A stretch of DNA of 8,350 nucleotides from Planctomycetaceae bacterium (GTDB taxonomy: Bacteria; Planctomycetota; Planctomycetia; Pirellulales; Pirellulaceae), in the NCBI GenBank assembly GCA_007133715.1, contig SLMF01000030.1, positions 1 to 8,350 of the forward strand, given 5' to 3'. The position numbers were made by a program, and so were the translations under genes. The notes beneath the pieces were generated by a model, which was not told the origin of the DNA, did not search any database, and saw nothing but the letters and a program-made list of their open reading frames with translations. Shown in pieces: positions 1 to 5,872 of this stretch (the first letter of the stretch is position 1; every line of letters starts with the position of its first letter).

Positions 1-7
1 AGAGAAC

Positions 8-1240
8 ATGAGCGATCCTTATTTCCAACCGTTATTCGCCCAACGCATCGGCGGGGCCAACTATGGCAAAGGCACGGACATCTACAAGTTCGAGAAGATC
101 AAACGTGCCAAACGCCAAGCAACTCGGGACTTCCCCGATCGAAAACTGCTGGACTTCGGTATCGGTGAAAACGACGAAATGGCCCCTCTCGCCGTCCGCG
201 AGCGGATGGCCGTCGAAATCCATCGCCCCGAGAACAGGGGCTATGCTGACAACGGAATCCTCGAATTCAAGCAGGCCGTGGCACGCTTCATGGATCGTGA
301 ATTCCAAGTGAAACTCGATCCCGAGAAAGAAGTGAACCACTGCGTCGGCTCGAAAACAGCCCTGGCGATGCTGCCCGCTTGCTTCATCGATCCCGGCGAT
401 GTGACCCTGATGACGGTGCCAGGATACCCGGTAGCCGGCACGCATACACGCTTCTATGGAGGAATGGTTTACCGCTTGCCCCTGTTGCCGGAACACGGAT
501 TCCTGCCCGATCTGGACGCGATCCCGGCGGACGTCTTGCGCCGCGCGAAACTGCTGGTGCTGAACTACCCGAACAGCCCGACCGGCCGCACAGCAACGGT
601 GGAGTTCTACCAGCGGGTGGTCGATTTTGCGCGGGAGAACCGGATTGTGGTTATCCAGGATGCCGCGCATTTGATGCTGACGTTCGACGGCCGGCCGCTG
701 AGTTTTCTGGCGATCCCGGGGGCTTGCGAGGTGGGTGTCGAGGTGCATTCGTTGTCCAAGGGCTTTGACATGATCGGCTGGCGGCTGGGCTGGGTGTGTG
801 GTCATCCGCGGCTGGTTGAGGCGTTTGGGGATGTCAAGGACAACTGCGATTCGGGCCAGTTCATCGCGATCCAGAAGGCGGCCCTTTGTGGTCTGGAGGA
901 TCCGGACATCCCGCGTCGCGTGTGCGGCAAATATCGGCGGCGGATGGAGAAGCTGGTGCGGGCCTTGTCCTCGTGCGGGTTTCGCTGTGCGATGCCGGGC
1001 GGTTCGTATTTTCTGTACACGCCAGCCCCTCGCGGAGTGGAGGGCGGTCCGGATTTCGCGTCTGCGGAGGCGGCCAGCCAGCATCTGATTACGGAACAAT
1101 CGATTGTCACCGTGCCCTGGGACGATGCGGGGCCCTTCCTGCGGTTTTCCGTAACCTACGTGGCCGAAGACGAAGCCGCAGAAGATGCGCTGATGACGGA
1201 GACGATAGCCAGGCTGCGGCAGCTGCCGCTGCGGTTTTGA
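8..1240 (+). CDS. dapL: LL-diaminopimelate aminotransferase (PLP-dependent, class I/II fold)
   Basis: This cytoplasmic PLP enzyme of 410 residues probably converts tetrahydrodipicolinate plus glutamate to LL-diaminopimelate, the one-step DapL route to lysine and peptidoglycan. Fold-type I landmarks are in order: NYPNSPTG at 186-193 (Asn189 near the cofactor), Asp218 in DAAH for the pyridine nitrogen, the Schiff-base lysine Lys251 in SLSKGFDMIGWRLGW, and the substrate-carboxylate arginine Arg379 in FLRFSVTY. The length is normal for DapL. The opening (RIGGANYGKGTDIYKFEKIK, then DFGIGENDEMAP) resembles the planctomycete/verrucomicrobial DapL type as I remember it. The start is the first ATG, seven bases from the window edge, with only AGAGA visible as a ribosome site. 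His221 stands where aspartate-aminotransferase relatives usually have Tyr. The 3' half is much richer in G-ending codons than the 5' half. Another class I/II aminotransferase specificity is the main alternative. Confidence 0.85.
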   Translation: MSDPYFQPLFAQRIGGANYGKGTDIYKFEKIKRAKRQATRDFPDRKLLDFGIGENDEMAPLAVRERMAVEIHRPENRGYADNGILEFKQAVARFMDREFQVKLDPEKEVNHCVGSKTALAMLPACFIDPGDVTLMTVPGYPVAGTHTRFYGGMVYRLPLLPEHGFLPDLDAIPADVLRRAKLLVLNYPNSPTGRTATVEFYQRVVDFARENRIVVIQDAAHLMLTFDGRPLSFLAIPGACEVGVEVHSLSKGFDMIGWRLGWVCGHPRLVEAFGDVKDNCDSGQFIAIQKAALCGLEDPDIPRRVCGKYRRRMEKLVRALSSCGFRCAMPGGSYFLYTPAPRGVEGGPDFASAEAASQHLITEQSIVTVPWDDAGPFLRFSVTYVAEDEAAEDALMTETIARLRQLPLRF

Positions 1241-1260
1241 GCGAAAGGTTGGCGAACACG

Positions 1261-2154
1261 ATGGCGTTTCCCAAGACGGTTTTGCTGGCCACGGCCGGCT
1301 TGCTCTTCAGCGGTTGTGGCGGCCGTGGCGGTGACGAACCGCTGCAGGCCCAGTACGAGCGAGCCGTCCGGACAGCCGACCCCGAACTCAGCATCGGCCA
1401 GTTGTTGGAAGTCGCCAGCCGCCAGCATCAGGCGGGAGACGCCCGGGGAGTCAGCCGCTCGCTTACCGCCGCCGTCGACGCCGTGCCCCGCATCGCGGAT
1501 GTGGCCGGGCGTGCGGCCGCGCTCAACCGCATCGCGCCCGCCCAAGCCCGGATGCAAGGGGGTTCGGCGGCGGGGACCACCCTCCGCCAGCTAGAACGGC
1601 TGTTGGACCAGCTGGACGACTTGGCGACACGGGTCACGTTGACGTCCCGGGCGGCCCAGACGATCGCCCGCGATGTGAACGACGTTTCGCAGGCGGCGGC
1701 CTGGTTGCAACGAGCCGAAACGCTCGCCGGCCAGATCGAACAACCCGAGGGGCGAATCGATGCCCGCTTGGAAATCGCAACGGCCTGGTTCCACATCGGC
1801 CAACGTGGCAGCGCAGCCGACCTGTTGGATTCGCTCCGGGTCAGCGCCCGCGAGTTGGCAAACGTCCGCCGCCGTGCCGACGCCCTGGCCAATCTGGCCG
1901 CGACCCTGTCTGCCACCCAGCGTGGCGAAGACGCGGAAGCCGTCTTCCAGGAATCCCGGCAGGCTGCCAACGAGATCGCGGATCCGTTGAGCCAGGCTCA
2001 CGCTCGACTGCACCTGGGAACCCGTTTATCCGCAGGCGGCCGCCGGGACCTCGCCCGGGCGGTGCTGCAAGAAGCCGAACAGGCTGCCGAGCAGGTTGCG
2101 GACCCGGGACTCCGCCGCCCGCTGATCGACCGCATCCGCGAGGTAAGCCGCTGA
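1261..2154 (+). CDS. Predicted lipoprotein made of 40-residue helical (TPR-like) repeats
   Basis: A 297-residue protein of unknown specific function. Its N-terminus is a lipoprotein signal: Lys5, a hydrophobic stretch 6-16, and lipobox FSGC with Cys19 as the lipidation site, followed by a Gly-rich linker. From about residue 41 to the end it is helical and Ala/Arg/Leu-rich, with an exact 40-residue period: units at 41-80, 81-120, 121-160, 161-200, 201-240, 241-280 and a half unit 281-297. Units tend to end in IAD, IE or VAD, then continue R-x-x-A-x-x-x-L-A, with a Gly near the middle. This resembles tetratricopeptide-type solenoids that bind proteins. ATG 1261 is chosen because it gives an ideal signal peptide, and AAAGG lies upstream at 1244-1248. 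TTG 1237, overlapping the dapL stop, is a possible but less likely start. The gene follows dapL by 20 bases and may be cotranscribed with it. Confidence 0.8.
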   Translation: MAFPKTVLLATAGLLFSGCGGRGGDEPLQAQYERAVRTADPELSIGQLLEVASRQHQAGDARGVSRSLTAAVDAVPRIADVAGRAAALNRIAPAQARMQGGSAAGTTLRQLERLLDQLDDLATRVTLTSRAAQTIARDVNDVSQAAAWLQRAETLAGQIEQPEGRIDARLEIATAWFHIGQRGSAADLLDSLRVSARELANVRRRADALANLAATLSATQRGEDAEAVFQESRQAANEIADPLSQAHARLHLGTRLSAGGRRDLARAVLQEAEQAAEQVADPGLRRPLIDRIREVSR

Positions 2155-2170
2155 GCAGCCCCGGCTGACA

Positions 2171-2467
2171 TCAGTGGCCCAGAGCCGCATTCAACTCGGT
2201 CTGCCGCCGTTCGATGGCTTTCAAACGCGTCTTCAGCCGCCGGGCTTCCTTCTTCAAATCGCTTAGTTCCTTTTCCAGCTTCTTCTGCTGCAGGTCTTCC
2301 TGCCCCCCCTTCTCTGCCACCAATGCTTCGACTTCATGCCGCAGCAAACGGTACCAGGGGTTCCCATGCATACTGCCCTCGCGGAATTGGAGTTTGCCCG
2401 CCCCGATGGCATCGACAATCTCCCGTTGGGTCAAACCAAACTCCTCGCGAGCCGACTTGTCGCTCAT
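2171..2467 (-). CDS. Small HTH-like/coiled-coil protein of unknown function
   Basis: A 98-residue soluble protein from the ATG at 2467. Residues 8-25 (EFGLTQREIVDAIGAGKL) look like a short helix-turn-helix. They are followed by a conserved-looking block with MHGNPWYRLLRHEVEALV at 33-50. Residues 58-95 are a highly charged Lys/Glu/Arg helix with leucines spaced for a coiled coil, so the protein probably oligomerises. I recall similar short conserved hypothetical proteins with a GNPW-x-RLLR motif, but no characterised function. The start at 2467 has AAAGGTG five bases upstream (minus strand, 2473-2479). An in-frame ATG at 2509 would add 14 residues and also has a GGGGGAAG site, so the start is not settled. 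The gene is convergent with the lipoprotein gene (16-base gap) and divergent from the secreted-protein gene. A regulatory or nucleic-acid-binding role is only an inference. Confidence 0.75.
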   Translation of the reverse strand: MSDKSAREEFGLTQREIVDAIGAGKLQFREGSMHGNPWYRLLRHEVEALVAEKGGQEDLQQKKLEKELSDLKKEARRLKTRLKAIERRQTELNAALGH

Positions 2468-2659
2468 CGTCGCACCTTTGCGCTGCCAGATCGCCCTGTC
2501 TTCGTACATGGTTGCTTCCCCCGTGCCTTGGATGCTGCTTGCCTCCGGGCGACGTTTCGCCGCTCGCCGCGCCTCGTCAACGCGTCTTCAAGATGCTATG
2601 CTGATTTGGCTCGGCGTACCACCCGAGACGGTTTGTTGTTCGCCAACTTTTTCTGTTCC

Positions 2660-2664
2660 GAGGA
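2660..2664 (+). promoter_or_regulatory. Shine-Dalgarno site GAGGA deciding the start at 2672
   Basis: GAGGA lies seven bases before ATG 2672, at ideal spacing. The same reading frame stays open upstream to 2336, but that extension crosses the divergent gene and carries no signal peptide at its start. The site therefore fixes the start at 2672. Confidence 0.7.
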
Positions 2665-2671
2665 CGGCATC

Positions 2672-3802
2672 ATGCGAGGAAGACTGCGTTTATCCGTCAT
2701 GCTGATGGTCATACACGTGGGAGGTGTGGCGGCAGGCCAACCTCAGCGAAGCCTTTCCCCCCAGGCAGGATACCAGGCATCGCAAGTGACGGTCGCCCCG
2801 GTCCCCACGCCGCCGATCCCCGAGGGTTCGACCGGGATCGCGGCCCGCTATCCGGGCGACGTGGGCATCGAGAACGATCCGGACGTGCTCTTCGTCGAAT
2901 CGTTCGACGACTCGGTGGACGCGATCTGCAGCCGCTGGGAGTCCGTGGCTGGCAAGTCGTTGATGTCCCAATCGGACCAGGTGCCGCCGGGCAGCGGAGG
3001 CCGCCAATCGCTGTTGTTGACCCGTGTCGCCGGGGGCACCGACGGATACCAGGACGGGGGCAATCTCTACCGCCGCCTGCCGAATGACCAGGGCGGCTAT
3101 GGCTACGACCAACTGTTCTTCCGCTTCTACATGAAATTCAATTCCGATCACGACCCGATTCACCACTACGGCAGCGGGCTGGTCGGTTTCCGTCCCACCA
3201 CCCGCTGGCCGCAAGGCCGCGCCGGCCAGCGGCCCGACGGCGATGCCCGCTGGACGAGCCAAGTCGAACCGGGCGATTTCGAAACCTGGTTCTTCTACAG
3301 TTACTGGCAAGGCATGGGGGGCAGCCCACCTCGCGGCCAGACCTGGGGGAATAACTTCGAAGTCGGAGTGCCCGCCCGAACCGTGGCCCGCGATGAATGG
3401 ATCTGCCTGGAAATCATGGTCAAAATGAATGACGTCGGCGATACCAATGGCGAACAAGCCTACTGGCTCGACGGGCAACTCAGCCGGAACGAAGAGGGCC
3501 GGATCACCAGCTATCTGGGAAAGGGTTTTCCCGCCTCGGGAACCTGGATCTATGACAAGTTTTTACCTTACCAGACGCGTCCCGGCATCCGCTGGGATTA
3601 CGAGCAAAACCGGGGCGTTCCGATCGAAGGCGGCCGCCCCTTCCCCGGTTTCGCCTGGCGGAACAACCCCGAACTGAATATCAACGCACTCTGGCTGTAC
3701 CGCTACATGTCCCAACCGGAAACCGGCATCAGCCAGGTCTGGTGGGACCATCTGGTGGTCGCCCGGCAGTACATCGGCCCCCTGACCCCGCTGCCCGAGT
3801 AG
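2672..3802 (+). CDS. Secreted Trp/Tyr-rich protein, probable concanavalin A-like jelly roll
   Basis: A 376-residue exported protein. Residues 1-22 form a signal peptide (Arg-rich start, hydrophobic core, likely cleavage near GVAAG). A Pro-rich linker runs to about residue 70. The domain at about 71-370 is rich in aromatic residues and beta-prone segments: VLFVESFDD at 72-80, LFFRFYMKFN at 148-157, WICLEIMVKMND at 243-254, AYWLDGQ at 263-269, NINALWLYRYM at 336-346 and VWWDHLVVA at 356-364. The sequence W-x-C-L-E-x-M-V-K-x-N followed by G-E-x-x-x-W-L-D-G is typical of jelly-roll domains of the LamG or polysaccharide-lyase (for example PL14-like) type. A polysaccharide-binding or lyase role is therefore plausible, but I see no catalytic residues I can assign. 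The start has a strong GAGGA site. No partner gene is visible on this strand. Confidence 0.8.
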   Translation: MRGRLRLSVMLMVIHVGGVAAGQPQRSLSPQAGYQASQVTVAPVPTPPIPEGSTGIAARYPGDVGIENDPDVLFVESFDDSVDAICSRWESVAGKSLMSQSDQVPPGSGGRQSLLLTRVAGGTDGYQDGGNLYRRLPNDQGGYGYDQLFFRFYMKFNSDHDPIHHYGSGLVGFRPTTRWPQGRAGQRPDGDARWTSQVEPGDFETWFFYSYWQGMGGSPPRGQTWGNNFEVGVPARTVARDEWICLEIMVKMNDVGDTNGEQAYWLDGQLSRNEEGRITSYLGKGFPASGTWIYDKFLPYQTRPGIRWDYEQNRGVPIEGGRPFPGFAWRNNPELNINALWLYRYMSQPETGISQVWWDHLVVARQYIGPLTPLPE

Positions 3803-3853
3803 GCACAGAACGTGCGGGGACCTGCCGTGCAGCCTGACAGTGGAAAAACTTGC

Positions 3854-3867
3854 GGTCAGATCCTGTT
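3854..3867. repeat. Left arm of imperfect inverted repeat flanking the transposase remnant
   Basis: GGTCAGATCCTGTT here is the reverse complement, with one mismatch in 14, of the sequence at 4213-4226. It lies about 30 bases before the likely old transposase start. Short GGTCAGACCCTGTT-like sequences commonly border RAYT-type genes, as far as I recall. I take it as an element end. Confidence 0.55.
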
Positions 3868-3896
3868 TTCAGGCTTTCATTTCTTGTGACACTCGC

Positions 3897-4125
3897 ATGC
3901 ACAGCGCGACCTTTACGAATCCAATTTGCGGGTGCCATCGATCACGTGACGGCACGTGGAGATGACCGACAACGGCGGTGCTTTCGTCTCCTGCGTGCCC
4001 CTCTGTCGCGGCGGATCCAGTACGAGCCGCTGGCAGCCTATCTGGTGCATCGCCATACCCCAGCCACGCTGTGGGCAGCTGCATCCCCTTTGGGTGATTT
4101 CCAGCACCTCATACGGGCAACCTGA
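3897..4125 (+). pseudogene. REP-associated tyrosine transposase (RAYT) N-terminal remnant
   Basis: Codons 3901-3972 read TARPLRIQFAGA and then IDHVTARGDDRQ. This matches the hallmark N-terminus of RAYT/Y1 transposases (typically MARPLRI-x-x-x-GA-x-YHV-x-x-RG). The likely ancestral ATG at 3897 is now out of frame: four extra bases (CACA) separate it from GCGCGACC, so either a small insertion or loss of an ATG broke the start. After GDDRQ the frame continues to a stop at 4123-4125, but the sequence no longer resembles the family. The HxH metal-binding motif and active-site tyrosine are absent. It is not expected to be functional. Confidence 0.7.
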
Positions 4126-4212
4126 TCCGCAGGGCAGCAGGCGCGCTCGCGCAGTCTAGCAACCTGCGGTTGGACCGCGAAAACATCCCACGACTCCTCA
4201 CGAATGCCGATT

Positions 4213-4226
4213 AACAGGGTCTGACC
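4213..4226. repeat. Right arm of imperfect inverted repeat flanking the transposase remnant
   Basis: AACAGGGTCTGACC pairs with 3854-3867 at 13 of 14 positions when reverse-complemented. It lies after the last trace of the transposase and before the sulfatase terminator-like hairpin. Confidence 0.55.
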
Positions 4227-4243
4227 CCCCGACCTCCGAACTG

Positions 4244-4276
4244 GGCTTCCACCGACGCGGGGTCGGTGGGGAGCCT
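4244..4276 (-). terminator. Hairpin at the end of the sulfatase gene, possible terminator
   Basis: CCACCGAC (4249-4256) and GTCGGTGG (4262-4269) form a perfect eight-pair stem around a five-base GCGGG loop. G-T wobbles and, past one bulged A, further G-C pairs can extend it to about 4244-4276, reaching into the sulfatase TAG (4275-4277). Its position is right for ending the minus-strand transcript. No T-run follows on that strand, so it may be a factor-assisted terminator or a 3'-end stabiliser rather than a classic intrinsic terminator. Confidence 0.45.
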
Positions 4277-5831
4277 AATCCTCCCTCTGTTCTGCGCGAG
4301 GCAGGCCGGGGTTCAGCGGGCGGTAGGGCCGGCCGGCGATCAGCGATTGGCCATCTGAAAAGCCCTCGGGGCGCGGTGCCAGGCGGCGGACCATCCGCTG
4401 CCGCCACCGTGCGAGCAGTTCCTGCCGCTCGGGTTCCCCGGCCAGATCCTGTTCCTCGAGCGGGTCTTCCTGCAAATCGAACAGCTGTTCGGCGCCCTCG
4501 GTCGGCCGCCAGATGTATTTGTACCGCCCGTCGGTCAAAGCGTGAAAGGCCTGGTCGTCGGCATAGGTCGGTGCATGTTCGAAATGCAGCCACGGTCGGA
4601 CGGCCTGCGTCTGGCCGCGAAGTCGCGGTGCGAGGCTGACGCCGTCCACGGGCGGGCAGGGAATCCCCGCCAGATCGGCCAGGGTGGGCATCAGGTCTTC
4701 CAGACAGACCGGTTGCAGGGAACGCGACCCCGCGTCGAAATTCCAGTCGGGCGACCCGCTGATCACGAAGGGCACGTTGGCCGAACCTTCGTACGGTTCG
4801 CACTTGCGAAAGTAGCCGTGATCGCCCAGCATTTCCCCGTGATCGGAGGTCAGCACGATCAGCCAGGGCCGCCCGGCCCGTTTGCTGCGGGCGGTGAAGG
4901 CGGCGATCAGGGGTGCCACGGCGTCGTCCAAATGCTGGATCAAACCGAAGTAGCCCGCCTGGGCCCGGCGCAACGGTTCGCCCGCCAACAGCACACGGCG
5001 GCGGCCGCCCTCGCCGCCCTGCGGTGTCAGCGAGTCCCAATCGACCCAGGCGCCGCGTGCCGGCGGCGGCAGCTCACTCTGTAAATAGAACTCGAAGTAT
5101 TCGGCCGGCGGAAACAGCGGCGGATGCGGCGCGTAAAACGAAGCCGTCAAAAACAGAGGCTCTTCCCCCGCGGCTCCTTCAACGAACTCCTGTGCTTCGC
5201 GAGCAACCCACGAGGTGGGATGCCACGCGTCGTCCAACGGCCAAGGCTCGGCCTCCCAGTGATTGTAAGTTACCCCCATCGCCGCCACCAACGCCCGGAT
5301 CCCGCGCTCGTGCAATGGCCGGCCCAACCGGGTCTCCGGCGACAAACGCGCTTGCAGAAACTGCACATAATCGTCGCCTTCGACATACGTCGAACCTTTC
5401 ACCGCGACCTGATAGCCCAACGCCTGCGGGCCGTCCGATTGATGCATCGAGCGGCCGAACAAGGCGGTCCGGTAGCCCGCATCACGAAAGATCTGCGGCA
5501 GCGTCGGCGTCTGGATCGGCCGCTGGCGAAAACCGACCACGCCGCTGGTCTGCGGGTACAGACCGGTCAGCAGCGCATAACGGGCGGGGATGCAAGAGGC
5601 GACGGTGGCGTAGGCTCGCCGGAACAGCACCCCCTCGCGAGCCAATTGATCCATCTGCGGCGTCCGCACCACCGGATGCTCGAGAATCGACAGGCAGTCG
5701 CCCCGCATCTGATCCGGCATGAGCATCAGAATATCCGGCAGCGCCGGGGCCGACTCGGCCCGCACGGCAACCGCCAGCGATAACAACAGCGTCCCCAACG
5801 CTCCCGTGGTAAACACGCTTCTGCTGGTCAT
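4275..5831 (-). CDS. Exported formylglycine-type sulfatase (S1 family)
   Basis: A 518-residue sulfatase that would hydrolyse sulfate esters outside the cytoplasm, probably on sulfated polysaccharides; the substrate cannot be read from the sequence. Residues 1-25 are a signal peptide (cleavage near VRA). The metal site begins at PDQ (Asp40). The C-x-P-x-R signature is CIPARYALLTG, with Cys80 the residue matured to formylglycine and Arg84 its partner. Further landmarks are His235 in APHPP, the DHGE metal ligands Asp330 and His331, Lys343, and a C-terminal block typical of the family (TDGRYKYI at 433-440, FDLQEDPLEEQDL at 451-463). The usual G-K-x-H is replaced by GRSMH (Arg126, His130). ATG 5831 is preceded by GAGAGGAG at a rather long spacing of 13 bases. 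The gene starts 41 bases after the membrane gene ending at 5873 and may share its transcript. The maturase needed for formylglycine is not in this window. Confidence 0.93.
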   Translation of the reverse strand: MTSRSVFTTGALGTLLLSLAVAVRAESAPALPDILMLMPDQMRGDCLSILEHPVVRTPQMDQLAREGVLFRRAYATVASCIPARYALLTGLYPQTSGVVGFRQRPIQTPTLPQIFRDAGYRTALFGRSMHQSDGPQALGYQVAVKGSTYVEGDDYVQFLQARLSPETRLGRPLHERGIRALVAAMGVTYNHWEAEPWPLDDAWHPTSWVAREAQEFVEGAAGEEPLFLTASFYAPHPPLFPPAEYFEFYLQSELPPPARGAWVDWDSLTPQGGEGGRRRVLLAGEPLRRAQAGYFGLIQHLDDAVAPLIAAFTARSKRAGRPWLIVLTSDHGEMLGDHGYFRKCEPYEGSANVPFVISGSPDWNFDAGSRSLQPVCLEDLMPTLADLAGIPCPPVDGVSLAPRLRGQTQAVRPWLHFEHAPTYADDQAFHALTDGRYKYIWRPTEGAEQLFDLQEDPLEEQDLAGEPERQELLARWRQRMVRRLAPRPEGFSDGQSLIAGRPYRPLNPGLPRAEQRED

Positions 5832-5872
5832 GATGATGCGTCTGCTCCTCTCGCGTTTTCGAGTTGGCGGTT

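Larger units (their letters stand above)
3854..4226 (+). mobile_element. Degenerate RAYT/IS200-like insertion remnant
   Basis: This stretch of about 370 bases is bounded by the 14-base inverted repeat and contains only the first two dozen recognisable codons of a RAYT transposase. The rest of a normal gene of several hundred bases, including the GNHYH-type HUH motif and the catalytic tyrosine region, is not seen, so the element cannot encode its own transposase. Internal deletion is the simplest explanation. The exact ends are inferred from the repeat pair alone. Confidence 0.5.
3803..4274. other. Gene-free interval with transposase debris
   Basis: These 472 bases lie between the stop of the secreted-protein gene and the stop of the sulfatase gene. 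They contain no intact gene. They hold an eroded RAYT-type transposase N-terminus, a pair of inverted repeats around it and, at the right end, a strong hairpin. Short open frames on both strands here match nothing I recognise. No tRNA-like or other RNA structure was seen. Confidence 0.75.

Noticed and set aside
32..1099. Long minus-strand open frame opposite dapL
   Set aside because: It is antisense to a gene with clear PLP-enzyme motifs. Its translation is rich in His, Arg and Gln with no domain, which is usual for the shadow of a GC-rich gene.
886..1260. Upstream extension of the lipoprotein reading frame into dapL
   Set aside because: It overlaps dapL in another frame and would bury the lipoprotein signal sequence, which begins properly at 1261.
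2552..2580. Possible minus-strand promoter with TTGACG as -35
   Set aside because: The -35 is good (2575-2580), but the hexamer 17 bases on is AAACGT, a poor -10, and GC-rich planctomycete promoters are not predictable this way.
2336..2671. Upstream extension of the secreted-protein frame
   Set aside because: It crosses the divergent small gene, has no export signal at its start, and a strong ribosome site plus signal peptide begin at 2672.
2690..3478. Minus-strand open frame opposite the secreted-protein gene
   Set aside because: No start signal or recognisable domain; the plus-strand reading has a signal peptide and an organised aromatic-rich domain.
3804..3816. Small hairpin GCAC-agaac-GTGC after the secreted-protein gene
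   Set aside because: Only four base pairs and no T-run, too weak to call a terminator.
3869..4159. Short open frames on both strands of the transposase remnant
   Set aside because: None has a convincing start or any family resemblance beyond the RAYT N-terminus already described.
4198..5040. Second minus-strand frame inside the sulfatase gene
   Set aside because: It is a frame shadow with Arg/Gly/Pro-rich translation, while the sulfatase frame carries all family motifs to its stop.
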